Below, piece by piece: positions 1 through 7,345 of a stretch of DNA of 64,000 nt. The notes under the pieces were generated by a model. It had not been told where the DNA came from. It made no database searches and was given only the letters and a program-made list of their open reading frames with translations. A program made the translations under genes and the position numbers. Position 1 is the first letter of the stretch. Every line of letters starts with the position of its first letter. This DNA is from Mycolicibacterium hodleri (GTDB lineage: Bacteria > Actinomycetota > Actinomycetes > Mycobacteriales > Mycobacteriaceae), in assembly GCF_025822245.1 (NCBI RefSeq), contig NZ_JACKTL010000073.1, forward strand, positions 1 to 64,000. The letters are read 5' to 3'.

Positions 1-27
1 CCATTCGTCGGGGGTCTCGCCGCTCAC
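1..27 (-). CDS. possible 5' end of a gene running off the left edge
   Basis: A GTG at 27..25 on the minus strand opens a frame reading V-S-G-E-T-P-D-E-W before the window ends. The composition looks like a normal mycobacterial N terminus, and a leftward gene would suit the layout, but only nine codons are visible and no convincing ribosome binding site precedes it. No function can be assigned. Confidence 0.22.
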
Positions 28-158
28 GTCGTCGTCGCGTCGTTCGGCGTGATGCAGATTCTGTGGGGGTGGGGGCGCCGCCCCCGCTCCGGCCGCGCCC
101 GCCGCACCCTCGACACCTCTGCTGCCTGCCGAGCAGCCCGCTCGGTAACCGGTTCGTT

Positions 159-184
159 CCCCGGCAGACGCTCGTCTGCCGGGG
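159..184 (-). terminator. intrinsic terminator hairpin after the transporter gene
   Basis: CCCCGGCAGACG (159-170) and CGTCTGCCGGGG (173-184) form a perfect 12-bp stem. It begins 13 bases past the stop codon of the minus-strand transporter gene, the usual place for a terminator. No clear U-tract follows, which is common in mycobacteria. Confidence 0.7.
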
Positions 185-196
185 GACGCGCGGGGC

Positions 197-1471
197 CTAG
201 GTGAGCCCCAACTCCAGACCCGCCCACAGGGCCACGACGGCACCGACGATGCACACCGGCACGGTCGCCACTCCCAACACGGAGAAGTCCCGCAGGCGCG
301 GTTGCACCCCGGCACCCGAGAGCACCCGCCGCCACAGCAGGGTGGCCAACGAGCCGACGTAGGTCAGGTTCGGTCCGATGTTCACCCCGAGGAGCATCGC
401 CAGGACGAGGCCCGGCGGCGCACCCGTGCCCAACGCGGTGAGCATCAGCAACGTGGCGGGCAGGTTGTTGACCACGTTCGCCAGCACCGCCGACACCCCG
501 GCCACCACCAGCAGGCCCACCAGCGTCGGCTCGGCGGGCAGGACCCGGGCCACCGCGGCGCCCAGCCCGTGCGCACTCACGCCGACGACCACCACGCCCA
601 GCGCGAACACGAACAGACAGAACAGGGGCGATCCGGCGCGCACGATCGTCGAGACCGTCACCGAGCGGCGGCGCACGCCGGGCACGGCCAGCGCCACCGC
701 ACCCACCACTGCCACCCAGACCGGCTCGACCCCGGCGAACCCGGACACGCCGAAACCGAACAGGGTCAGACCGAGCACGACGAAGGCGTAGACCGGGGTC
801 GCCTGGTCGCCCGTCGACTCGTCGGCGGCCGGCTCCACCGGATCGGGTTCGGCCCCGAGGTCCTTGCGGAAGAAGACCTGGAACACCGCGTACTCGAGTA
901 CGACGACGATCAACCACGGCAGCGCCATCACCGCGGCGAACGACACGAAGGTGAGCCCGGACGCCGAAAAGGCCAGCAGATTGGTCAGATTCGACACCGG
1001 CAACAACGTCGACGCCGAATTCGACAGGTGGGCGCACGCGTAGACGTGGGGGCGTGCGCGCACCCGGACCAGGCGAGCCGTCGCCAGCACCACCGGTGTC
1101 AGCAGGACAACCGTCGCGTCCAGGCTGAGCACCGCCGTCGTGACCGACGCCGAGACGAACACCAACGCCAGCAGCCGACGCGAACTGTCGCCGGACGCCC
1201 GCGCGAGCGCAGCGCCCAGCCATCGGAAGACACCCTCCTCGTCGGCCAAGTGCGCGAGAACCAGGATGGCGGCGAGGAATCCGACGGTCGGGCCGAGAAG
1301 TTTCACCTGGTCGAGCGCGGCACCGGGACTGACCACGCCGCAGATCACCAGTACGGCGGCGACCGGCACCGCCAACGTCGCCTCGGGAAGTCCGCGGGGT
1401 TGGACCATCGCGAACACCAGCACCGCCGCCAGCGCCACCAGTGCTGCTGATTCGGCCCACGCGCCCGTCAC
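197..1471 (-). CDS. ArsB/SLC13-type ion transporter
   Basis: A polytopic membrane protein of about 424 residues with roughly ten hydrophobic helices. The motifs SLDATVVLLTPVV and LSNSASTLLPVSNLTNLLAF resemble the two helical-hairpin re-entrant loops of the ArsB/NhaD/SLC13 ion-transporter superfamily. The substrate could be arsenite, a dicarboxylate or another anion; no arsenic genes are nearby, so arsenite is not favoured. The GTG at 1471 is chosen over an upstream in-frame start because the hydrophobic N terminus begins there and the longer version would overlap the J-domain gene. That gene ends 4 bases upstream, so the two are probably co-translated. A strong hairpin follows the stop. Confidence 0.8.
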   Translation of the reverse strand: MTGAWAESAALVALAAVLVFAMVQPRGLPEATLAVPVAAVLVICGVVSPGAALDQVKLLGPTVGFLAAILVLAHLADEEGVFRWLGAALARASGDSSRRLLALVFVSASVTTAVLSLDATVVLLTPVVLATARLVRVRARPHVYACAHLSNSASTLLPVSNLTNLLAFSASGLTFVSFAAVMALPWLIVVVLEYAVFQVFFRKDLGAEPDPVEPAADESTGDQATPVYAFVVLGLTLFGFGVSGFAGVEPVWVAVVGAVALAVPGVRRRSVTVSTIVRAGSPLFCLFVFALGVVVVGVSAHGLGAAVARVLPAEPTLVGLLVVAGVSAVLANVVNNLPATLLMLTALGTGAPPGLVLAMLLGVNIGPNLTYVGSLATLLWRRVLSGAGVQPRLRDFSVLGVATVPVCIVGAVVALWAGLELGLT

Positions 1472-1475
1472 CGGG

Positions 1476-1883
1476 TCACCGGCCGAGGCCTTCCCGCAGC
1501 GCCTCGTAGGCGTGCCTGCCCCGGCTGAACGTCGCCGCGTCGCCACCGATGTCGGGATGGTGGGTGGCGGCATGGTCGCGCCACGCGCGCCGCAGGTCCG
1601 CGAGGGTGAAGTGCGGCTGCAGACCGAGCACGGTCAACGGATCCGTGGGCGGGGCCGCCAATGCGGGCCGCTTCGGTGCCGACGTGTCGTTGCGCGGAGC
1701 GCCCTCGGCAGCCGCCTTCTTGGCGGACGCCTTCTTGGCGGGCGACTTCTTGGCATGCGCTTTCTTCGCGGACGCCTTCTTCGCGGGGGACTTCTTGGCA
1801 GGCGCCTTCTTCGCAGGAGACTTCTTGGTCGGAGCCTTCTTCGCGGCCTTCGTGACGGCCTTCTTCGCAGGTAGTTCGTTCAT
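1476..1883 (-). CDS. J-domain protein with lysine-rich histone-H1-like tail
   Basis: A 135-residue protein. Residues 6-57 are tandem K-K-[AS]-x-A repeats, like the basic tails of mycobacterial HupB/MDP1 and of histone H1, and would bind nucleic acid or polyphosphate. The C terminus (about 80-135) looks like a compact J domain with HPD at 109-111, which in the DnaJ family stimulates Hsp70 ATPase. No DnaJ zinc finger or substrate domain is present. The fusion suggests a co-chaperone held on DNA or RNA, but that is inference. The repeats are encoded by near-identical DNA, so copy number may vary by slippage. The gene sits immediately upstream of the ion transporter. Confidence 0.72.
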   Translation of the reverse strand: MNELPAKKAVTKAAKKAPTKKSPAKKAPAKKSPAKKASAKKAHAKKSPAKKASAKKAAAEGAPRNDTSAPKRPALAAPPTDPLTVLGLQPHFTLADLRRAWRDHAATHHPDIGGDAATFSRGRHAYEALREGLGR

Positions 1884-2118
1884 CGCTCTCAGATCGCCGG
1901 AATTGGTTGGGATACTTCGTCATTCGAGTCTGTCGGTGAGTCTCCGACGTCGCCGCCGTCTCCGGCCGAGGGGTGGTGGTCGCGCGCCCCTTCGTCCTTC
2001 ACGCACGGCGGCGTCCGGGATCGCCCCGGACGCCGCGCGTCGATTTGCTGGCCGGCACCTGCCGGATCGCTGCCGAACGCTACGGCGTGAACCTGAATCC
2101 AACCTGAAGACCCGTCAT

Positions 2119-2144
2119 GTTCAGACACCGACCGAATTGGGTAC
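2119..2144 (+). promoter_or_regulatory. SigF-like promoter upstream of csbD
   Basis: GTTC at 2119-2122, a 16-base spacer and GGGTAC at 2139-2144 match the mycobacterial SigF/SigB-type pattern (GTTT-N15-17-GGGTAT/C) apart from one -35 base. The site is 55 bases before the start codon of a CsbD family gene, a typical member of the general stress regulon. The call rests on sequence pattern alone. Confidence 0.5.
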
Positions 2145-2199
2145 TCCCGCGACGGTTTCGGAGAACCGGAATGTCGCACGCGAACGGATGGAGGCTCAC

Positions 2200-2430
2200 A
2201 TGGGTGACAGTGGACCCGAAGAAGGCGTCAAGGGCGTCGTCGAGGACGTCAAGGGCAAGGCGAAGGAGGTCATCGGCATCGTCAGCGGCCAGGACGGCCT
2301 GCGCGAAGAGGGCCGGGCACAGCAGGACAAGGCCGAGGCTCAACGCGACGTGGCGAAGAAGGAAGCCGAAGCAGAGGCCGCACGCGCCGCCGAGAAGACC
2401 GCCGAAGCGCGCCAAAAGGCCGCCGAGTAA
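2200..2430 (+). CDS. CsbD-like stress protein
   Basis: A 76-residue, highly charged protein. Its first half (GVKGVVEDVKGKAKEVIG, then DGLREEGRAQQDKAEAQ) has the CsbD-family pattern; the second half is an Ala/Glu/Lys-rich helix that is probably a coiled coil. CsbD proteins accumulate in general stress but have no known biochemical activity. The ATG at 2200 is preferred to one 12 bases upstream because GGAGG lies five bases before it. A SigF-like promoter precedes the gene and a strong hairpin follows, so it is probably monocistronic. Two further CsbD-type genes lie near 6.7-7.3 kb. Confidence 0.85.
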   Translation: MGDSGPEEGVKGVVEDVKGKAKEVIGIVSGQDGLREEGRAQQDKAEAQRDVAKKEAEAEAARAAEKTAEARQKAAE

Positions 2431-2447
2431 CCACCTTTCATTCCGCT

Positions 2448-2492
2448 GAGACGGGCGGGCCAACCCCCTTCGGGGTCGTGCCCGCCCGTCTC
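2448..2492. terminator. bidirectional terminator hairpin
   Basis: GAGACGGGCGGGC (2448-2460) pairs perfectly with GCCCGCCCGTCTC (2480-2492), and a second small hairpin CCCC-TT-CGGGG sits in the loop. It lies between the convergent csbD gene and the anti-sigma-type gene and could terminate both. Confidence 0.8.
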
Positions 2493-2504
2493 TGCGTGTG
2501 GGAC

Positions 2505-2933
2505 CTAGCTCGACACGTCGTAGTCGAGGCGGACGGTGGTGCCGGCGGCCCCACGGTCGACGGTGCACTGATCGGCGAGGGCCCGCATGAGCGCAAGGCC
2601 CCGGCCCCGGTGGCTGCAGACCACCGCCGCACGCGGCCGCCACCGTCCGTGGTCACTGATCTTGACGTGAACCCGTTGCGCCGCGTCGTCGTAGGTGGCG
2701 TGCATCGAGATGTCACCGTCCCCGCGCCCGTGGTAGGCGTGCTCGGCGCAGTTGGCCAACGCCTCGTTCACACCGAGTAACACGTCCGCACACCGCGATT
2801 CGGTCAGCGACAGTGCGCTCTGATGCAGCCACGCGTCGAGTTCTCGACGCAATCGCGACGCCTGTGCGGCGTCGGCAGAGCGTGTTCGGCGCAGCTGCGT
2901 GGGGCTCTCAGTTCGTTCGCACATCGCAGTCAT
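2505..2933 (-). CDS. RsbW-type serine kinase / anti-sigma factor
   Basis: A 142-residue protein with a GHKL (HATPase_c_2) fold. The N-box is visible in VNEALANCAEHAY, where Glu and Asn would bind Mg-ATP, and the G boxes as SDHGRWRP and GRGLALMRALAD. This is the architecture of RsbW/SpoIIAB-like proteins, which sequester SigB/SigF-type factors and phosphorylate STAS anti-anti-sigma partners; no STAS protein is in the window. The start at 2933 gives MTAMCERTES, a plausible RsbW-length product. It is the last gene of a minus-strand run that includes the PAS protein 53 bases upstream and the Asp23 cluster, implying a role in stress control. Confidence 0.85.
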   Translation of the reverse strand: MTAMCERTESPTQLRRTRSADAAQASRLRRELDAWLHQSALSLTESRCADVLLGVNEALANCAEHAYHGRGDGDISMHATYDDAAQRVHVKISDHGRWRPRAAVVCSHRGRGLALMRALADQCTVDRGAAGTTVRLDYDVSS

Positions 2934-2986
2934 GGTCGAGGCATACCCCGAAATCCGCGAATGTCTAACCTGGGTCCGCGGACTGG

Positions 2987-3433
2987 TCACCGTCCCTGCA
3001 GCCACAAGTGCTCGGTCATGTCCTGAAACGTCACCAGAGCGATGTCGTCGTCGGCCCGCTGAAGGGCGGAGCGGCTCATGACCGCCCGCACGGCGGAACC
3101 GTCGGCGTGTGACAGTTTCACCAGCGTGTTTGCGTGTTTCTGCAGTTCGGCAACGGCGCTGTCCGACTCCAGCGGCGTCTCGAAGACGTCCTGGAAGTTC
3201 CTGGCTTGCAACTCGTCGCGGGTCAGGCCGAGCATGTCGCCCATGGCGTCGTTCGCGAACAGGACGGTGCCCTCTTCGGTGACCGCCACCACCGGCACGG
3301 GCAGTTGGCCCAGCACCCGCAATGCGGGGAGTCGCCGCAACGTGTCCATTTGCGACTCGTCGTGGGTGCGTGGCCGCCGCCGGTCGACGGTTGGCTGGTG
3401 GTGTTCGGGCAATGGGCGCTCGACGCTCTGCAT
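2987..3433 (-). CDS. single PAS-domain sensory protein
   Basis: A 148-residue protein. After about 35 disordered residues comes one PAS domain (LGQLPVPVVAVTEEGTVLFAN, then LGLTRDELQARNFQDVF and a final FQDMTEHL). There is no output domain, so it probably signals through a partner such as the RsbW-like kinase encoded 53 bases downstream. The ATG at 3433 is preferred over longer starts because GAGGAGG lies just before it. Ligand or cofactor cannot be told from the sequence. RsbP/RsbK-like input to SigB-type switches is the closest known arrangement, though the usual phosphatase domain is missing. Confidence 0.8.
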   Translation of the reverse strand: MQSVERPLPEHHQPTVDRRRPRTHDESQMDTLRRLPALRVLGQLPVPVVAVTEEGTVLFANDAMGDMLGLTRDELQARNFQDVFETPLESDSAVAELQKHANTLVKLSHADGSAVRAVMSRSALQRADDDIALVTFQDMTEHLWLQGR

Positions 3434-3468
3434 GTCGCCTCCTCGAATGACTTGTCCAGCGGTTGTTT

Positions 3469-3717
3469 TCAGGGCAGCTGCTTGGTGTGCGACGATCCCG
3501 GGTCCACCAGGGCCGGGTCGGCGTCGGGCCGGTTCTTCCTGGTGAACCGGCGCGCGACCGAGGAGAGTCCGAGCAGCCCGCGCGAGATCGTGGTGGGCGC
3601 ACCGCCGTTGCGGCGCTGAAGGTAGTGGCCGAGCTTCGTCAGCACGCTGGCGATCACCGGGAGCAGCAAGCTCGCCAGCAGCCAACGTCGCACGGGGGTG
3701 CTCAAGAGGGCAAGCAT
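3469..3717 (-). CDS. small membrane protein of the stress cluster
   Basis: An 82-residue protein with one hydrophobic stretch near residues 9-27 (RRWLLASLLLPVIASVLTKL) followed by a basic, then acidic, soluble tail. AAAGGA seven bases before the ATG at 3717 supports the start. It sits 34 bases downstream of the AmaP-like gene and 35 bases upstream of the PAS gene, so it is probably in the same transcript. I do not recognise a family. Confidence 0.6.
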   Translation of the reverse strand: MLALLSTPVRRWLLASLLLPVIASVLTKLGHYLQRRNGGAPTTISRGLLGLSSVARRFTRKNRPDADPALVDPGSSHTKQLP

Positions 3718-3751
3718 GGTGCGGTCCTTTCTGATTCGACGGCAGGCGCCG

Positions 3752-4312
3752 TCACCGAACCCGGCGACGCTCGCGTTTGCCGGTGTGGATGGTGGTGCGG
3801 GTGGCGACGGACGGGTCGGACAGCACACCCGAGATCTGGGCGCAGACCGCGTCGATCGCCGGGATGAGGCGGTCGGCTCGCGGGGAGGCGCTGGTGGTGA
3901 TGGTGAGGTCGACGGTGCGGGTTCCCCGGTCGATCACCGCCTTGCCACTGGCGGACTCGACGTCGAGGGACTGCTGCAGGGCCTGAGCCGCGGCGTCGGC
4001 GACCTCGCCGAGGTCGACGGTGATCGTTCCGCTGTCGTCGGAACGCAGCGGCAGCGACTTGACCTTGGCGACCGGGGAGTGCGCGAAGAGCCACCGCAGC
4101 GCGAGGACCACGAGCACGATCCCGGCGCCGGCCAGCGCGAAGGGCCACCATCCGGTGGTGGTGGCCGCGCGCAGCCCGGGCAGCGTGACGGCGTCGGGCA
4201 GATTGGGCACCCAGGTGGTGTTCCACACCACCAGCGCGGCGCCGAGCGCGATGAGCGCCAGCCCGGCGACGCCGGCGGCGAAGCGGTCGAAGGTGACGGC
4301 CGTGCGGGTCAT
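3752..4312 (-). CDS. AmaP-like alkaline-shock membrane anchor
   Basis: A 186-residue protein with transmembrane helices at about 12-33 and 56-77, followed by a soluble domain of alternating beta strands (GTRTVDLTITTS). This topology is that of AmaP, which tethers Asp23 to the membrane in Gram-positive bacteria. The start codon is one base from the stop of the upstream two-helix protein, so translation is probably coupled. It is the last of seven closely packed genes of the Asp23 run. The assignment rests on topology and context more than on motif identity. Confidence 0.65.
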   Translation of the reverse strand: MTRTAVTFDRFAAGVAGLALIALGAALVVWNTTWVPNLPDAVTLPGLRAATTTGWWPFALAGAGIVLVVLALRWLFAHSPVAKVKSLPLRSDDSGTITVDLGEVADAAAQALQQSLDVESASGKAVIDRGTRTVDLTITTSASPRADRLIPAIDAVCAQISGVLSDPSVATRTTIHTGKRERRRVR

Positions 4313-4313
4313 G

Positions 4314-4880
4314 TCAGTTGGCTCCCGTGCGTGTGCGCACCTTGATGCGCGGCGTGGTGGTGGTGAAGCCGCCGATCGTGTCGGCGACGGCGGTGGTGAT
4401 GGCCGCCTTCAGAGCGGGATCACTCGCGGTGACGTCGGCGGTGACCGTGACGGTGCGCAGGCTTGCCGAAGCCCGACTACCGAGGACGCCAGGCACGGAA
4501 GCGGCTGCGGCGCTGGCCAATCGGGCCAGATCCAACTTGGCGATCCAGACGCTCGTCGTCGCGGGGACGGCCAGCGCGGTGCGTCGCCGTGGACGGATCG
4601 CCGCGGACACCCACCACAGGCCGACGACGACGGCCACGATGGCGGCCGGCAGCATCCAGCCCTGGTAGGTCAGACCGTCGAGGCCGGAGACGGCGGTGTC
4701 GGTCCATGCCGTTCCCGTCAGCCAGCCGAAGTGGACGGCGGCGTCCCGCAGGGCGACCGCACCGGCGGCGAGAATCAGCAGGGCCAGGAGTGCCCCGACG
4801 TAGCCGGCGGCTGGTGCGGCCACGGGTGGCCGCCCCGGCGCTGGGGTGGCGACGGCGGCAGGTTCTCGGGTGGTGGTCAT
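4314..4880 (-). CDS. DUF6286-like two-helix membrane protein
   Basis: A 188-residue protein with an Ala/Pro-rich N terminus, helices at about 30-47 and 77-98, an Arg-rich stop-transfer segment, and a C-terminal Asp23/AmaP-like domain (SLRTVTVTADVTASDPALK). Proteins of this kind are usual members of actinobacterial Asp23 clusters. The ATG at 4880 overlaps the stop of the Asp23-like gene by four bases. Function is unknown; it probably forms a membrane complex with the neighbouring AmaP-like and Asp23 proteins. Confidence 0.7.
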   Translation of the reverse strand: MTTTREPAAVATPAPGRPPVAAPAAGYVGALLALLILAAGAVALRDAAVHFGWLTGTAWTDTAVSGLDGLTYQGWMLPAAIVAVVVGLWWVSAAIRPRRRTALAVPATTSVWIAKLDLARLASAAAASVPGVLGSRASASLRTVTVTADVTASDPALKAAITTAVADTIGGFTTTTPRIKVRTRTGAN

Positions 4881-5257
4881 TGCACGGTCCTCGATGGGGT
4901 GCTGGCGGGTAGGACGGCGTCGACGGCGACGTCGACTCGGTCGACGGTCAGTGCGGCGTAGTCCCTCAGGGCGGAGGTGACGTTGCGTTGCACGGCGGCG
5001 CCGACGACGACCGCGGGCTCCGGCCACGCGACGGCGATGTTCACCTGGACGCGGGCCCGGTCACCGGCGATGGCGACGGTGGCCCGGGGCAGGTCGCGGC
5101 CGGTGATCTTGTTCAGGCCCGCGGAGTGCTGGTGCACCCCGTCGGTCAGCCGCGCGGCGTGGACGGCGAGCCGCTGCGCCACCTTGTCGCGCACGGTGAG
5201 TTCACCGCGGACGCCGGGGTCGTCGGCTGAGTCGACGTCGGAACGGTCGTCAGCCAC
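4877..5257 (-). CDS. Asp23/Gls24-like protein
   Basis: A 126-residue soluble protein with the Asp23 pattern: an N-terminal RGELTVRDKVAQRLAVHAA helix, a GRDLPRATVAIAGDRARVQVNIAV strand pair, and an RNVTSALRDYAALTVDRVDVAV segment. Asp23 proteins coat the inner face of the membrane and are induced by cell-envelope stress. This is the more divergent of the two larger Asp23 copies in the run. It overlaps the DUF2273-like gene upstream by 8 bases and the DUF6286-like gene downstream by 4. Confidence 0.82.
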   Translation of the reverse strand: MADDRSDVDSADDPGVRGELTVRDKVAQRLAVHAARLTDGVHQHSAGLNKITGRDLPRATVAIAGDRARVQVNIAVAWPEPAVVVGAAVQRNVTSALRDYAALTVDRVDVAVDAVLPASTPSRTVQ

Positions 5258-5429
5258 GACGACGCCCGGGGAACAGTGCGGACAAGTCGAATTCGCCGTC
5301 GCGCTGGCCGCCGATCAGGTACCCGGCGACACCCAGGATCAGGGCGACGACGAAACCGGTCAGACCGCCTGCGGCCGCGGCAATGCCGAGGAGCAGTCCG
5401 GCGATCAAGCCCAAACTGGATGTGGTCAT
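5250..5429 (-). CDS. DUF2273-like small membrane protein
   Basis: A 59-residue protein that is mostly one or two Gly/Ala-rich membrane helices (LIAGLLLGIAAAAGG, FVVALILGVAGYLIGG) with a basic tail. Small DUF2273 proteins of this length are regular partners of Asp23 and AmaP. The ATG at 5429 is chosen because GGAGG lies 6 bases upstream; a longer reading frame has no such site. It overlaps the Asp23-like gene by eight bases. Confidence 0.7.
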   Translation of the reverse strand: MTTSSLGLIAGLLLGIAAAAGGLTGFVVALILGVAGYLIGGQRDGEFDLSALFPGRRRG

Positions 5430-5483
5430 GTGAACCTCCGAGAAGTGTTGCGGCACGGCGTTTCCGTGCTGCGGGGGTGTGCG

Positions 5484-5723
5484 TCAGAGCTCGATGAAGC
5501 GGCGCCGCCGGCGCACCAGTCGAAGCGGATGAAGGATGGCGAGGCGTCGCCGCCTGCGGCGTGTGGTGGTCCGCACCGGCGGCGGACGGAAATGCGCGTC
5601 GATGGCCTCGAGTGCGGACGCGAAGGCCTCCGGGCTGCCACCCCGGTCGGGATGAAACTCCCGAGCTGCGGCGCGGCGGGCGCTGGCCCGATCGGGGTAG
5701 CGGTCCCACCGCGCCACGGTCAC
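5484..5723 (-). CDS. miniature J-domain-like protein
   Basis: A 79-residue protein. Its first 45 residues resemble helices II-III of a J domain, with HPD at 24-26 in the context REFHPDRGGSPEAF. The rest is very Arg-rich (TTRRRRRR and later VRRRRR), suggesting nucleic-acid or membrane-surface binding. It lies inside the Asp23 run, overlapping the upstream gene by four bases with a GTG start. If real it would be a minimal Hsp70 co-chaperone; helix I is not obvious, so activity is uncertain. Confidence 0.62.
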   Translation of the reverse strand: MTVARWDRYPDRASARRAAAREFHPDRGGSPEAFASALEAIDAHFRPPPVRTTTRRRRRRLAILHPLRLVRRRRRFIEL

Positions 5724-6034
5724 GACGCGGACGTCTCGGTGACGACGTCCTCCACCGTGACGTCGACGACGCCACCGGTGACGGCCGCCGCGGCGTCGCG
5801 GACGCGGGCCGCGGTGTCGCGCACCGGGGTGCCGTACCGCAGCGTCACGTGAACTTCGGTGACGTTGTCGGGGTTGGTGCGGATGCCCGACACCCGGTGA
5901 CCGGGGAGGTAGGTCGCCACTTCACCGAACATCCCGGCGTGCAACCCGACCACCCCCGGCACCGCGGTGACGGCGGCGGCGATGAGATCGGCCTGATCTG
6001 GCTCGCTCGTCGACGTCATCTCCGCGCCGGTCAC
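5720..6034 (-). CDS. small Asp23-like protein
   Basis: A 104-residue soluble protein with the second half of the Asp23 pattern (VTEVHVTLRYGTPVRDTAARVRDAA, then DVTVEDVV). The GTG at 6034 overlaps the stop of the upstream Asp23 gene by four bases; an ATG five codons in is an alternative start. It probably co-assembles with the full Asp23 protein encoded just upstream. Confidence 0.72.
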   Translation of the reverse strand: MTGAEMTSTSEPDQADLIAAAVTAVPGVVGLHAGMFGEVATYLPGHRVSGIRTNPDNVTEVHVTLRYGTPVRDTAARVRDAAAAVTGGVVDVTVEDVVTETSAS

Positions 6035-6504
6035 TGCACCCGGGTGACGGCGTCGTCGGCGTCGGCGTCGTCGTCACCGGCGAGGTGAATGTCGTGCACG
6101 GTGACGTTGACTTCGGTGACCTCGAGGCCCGTCATCCGCTCGATGGCGGTGATGACGTTGCGGCGCAGGCCGGTGGCCAGATCGGCGATGGAGACGCCGT
6201 ACTCGGCGACGATGTCGAGGTCCACGGCGGCCTGCTTCTCGCCGACCTCGACCGATACGCCCTGGGAGTGGTTGACGTTGGCGCCGGGGATGCGCTCGCG
6301 CAGCGCGCCGACGACGCGGGACGCTCCGCCGCCGAGGGCGTAGACGCCGCTGACCTCGCGGGCGGCGATCCCGGCGATCTTCGACACGACGGTGTCGGCG
6401 ATCGTGGTCTTGCCCTGCGAGCTCACCAGGGTCGAGCTGGTGACGGCGGTGACGTCCTTGCCGGAGGTGGCCGTGGCGGTGGTGACGGGCTGGGTGCTGG
6501 TCAT
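6031..6504 (-). CDS. Asp23/Gls24 family envelope stress protein
   Basis: A 157-residue protein and the best Asp23 match in the window: a TTIADTVVSKIAGIAAREVSGVYAL helix, then GVSVEVGEKQAAVDLDIVAEYG, then RRNVITAIERMTGLEVTEVNV. These are the hallmark segments of Asp23/Gls24, a cytoplasmic, membrane-associated stress protein. AAGGAG lies before the ATG. It is the first gene of the minus-strand run, so the promoter should lie in 6505-6691. I found no convincing SigF-type site there. An acidic Asp-rich C terminus is present. Confidence 0.9.
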   Translation of the reverse strand: MTSTQPVTTATATSGKDVTAVTSSTLVSSQGKTTIADTVVSKIAGIAAREVSGVYALGGGASRVVGALRERIPGANVNHSQGVSVEVGEKQAAVDLDIVAEYGVSIADLATGLRRNVITAIERMTGLEVTEVNVTVHDIHLAGDDDADADDAVTRVQ

Positions 6505-6691
6505 CGTGATCGAACTCCTTGTCGAATGTCGTGATCTTCGTACTGTGGTGAAGTCTTACGAGGTGTAGTCGGTGCAGAGGCCCCGAACCGAACGTCCAAT
6601 TTCGGTGAACTGACTCACACGCGTTGGTGGTGGTCCGGCGACGAGGGCCGCGCCCGACCGCAGTTGCGGCTGAGCGCGGCCCCCTGGCCGG

Positions 6692-6862
6692 TTACTTGAA
6701 GGTGTCCTTGATGTTCTCGCCGACCTTCTTCACGCCGGACACACCCTGGTCCTTCTTGCCCTCGGCGGCCAGGTCGTCGTTGTTGGTGGCGTCACCGATG
6801 GCCTCCTTGGCCTTGCCGATGGCGTCCTCGGCCGCGTTCTTGGCCTTGTCCACGATGCCCAT
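6692..6862 (-). CDS. CsbD family protein, short form
   Basis: A 56-residue protein with the CsbD layout: VDKAKNAAEDAIGKAKEAIG, then NNDDLAAEGKKDQ, then VKKVGENIKDTFK. It has the usual length for the minimal family and is a likely stress-induced protein of unknown activity. AAGGGAA lies about eight bases before the ATG at 6862. It lies between the Asp23 run and a second CsbD-type gene with a membrane helix. Confidence 0.88.
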   Translation of the reverse strand: MGIVDKAKNAAEDAIGKAKEAIGDATNNDDLAAEGKKDQGVSGVKKVGENIKDTFK

Positions 6863-6893
6863 GAGTTGATTCCCTTCGTTGTGTCCTTCATTG

Positions 6894-6914
6894 CCTTCGA
6901 GTGGTCCTCGAAGG
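6894..6914 (-). terminator. hairpin between the two csbD-type genes
   Basis: CCTTCGAG (6894-6901) and CTCGAAGG (6907-6914) form a perfect 8-bp stem with a five-base loop. It starts 6 bases past the stop of the upstream gene and about 30 before the next start. It could be a partial terminator or a processing site that sets different levels of the two proteins. Confidence 0.45.
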
Positions 6915-6919
6915 AGTCC

Positions 6920-7345
6920 TCAGCAGCGCGTCAGTGCGCGCCCGATCCCCGTCTTCGCCACCCGCTTGACGGCCGCGCGGCGACCGTTGGAGGCGCGGCG
7001 GCGGCGCACCACGACGGCGAGCAGCACTGCGGCGGCGACCGCGCCGACGATCACGCGTGTGTCGCCCAGCGTCGAGGCCGCCTCGTCGAGGTGGAGCTGA
7101 CGAGCCGCGTCGGTGGTGTCGTCGGCCAGCCCGGACAGCTGCTGCTTGGCGCCGTCAACGGCTTCTCCGACGGCCTGCTTGACGTCGTCGGCCTTCTCGG
7201 CGACCGCGTCGACGCCCTGCTTGACCTTGGCCTCGGCGGTGTCCGCGGCGCCGTCGGCCTTGAGCTCGTCGTCACCGGTGAGATCGCCGGCGGCCTCCTT
7301 GGCCCGTCCGACGGCCTCCTGAGCCTTGTCCGTGAAATCTGCCAT
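6920..7345 (-). CDS. CsbD-like protein with C-terminal membrane helix
   Basis: A 141-residue protein. The N-terminal CsbD-like unit (DKAQEAVGRAKEAAGDLTG, then DDELKADGAAD) is followed by an amphipathic Ala/Asp/Lys helix, one membrane span at about 98-112 (VIVGAVAAAVLLAVVV) and a strongly basic tail. The helix would fix a normally soluble stress protein to the membrane, matching the envelope theme of the Asp23 genes. The sequence near residues 2-23 resembles the short CsbD gene just downstream, suggesting duplication. Confidence 0.8.
   Translation of the reverse strand: MADFTDKAQEAVGRAKEAAGDLTGDDELKADGAADTAEAKVKQGVDAVAEKADDVKQAVGEAVDGAKQQLSGLADDTTDAARQLHLDEAASTLGDTRVIVGAVAAAVLLAVVVRRRRASNGRRAAVKRVAKTGIGRALTRC

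Noticed and set aside
1690..1870. Short tandem repeats resembling a CRISPR or satellite
   Set aside because: The units are the codons of the lysine-rich tail of the J-domain protein; there are no spacers.
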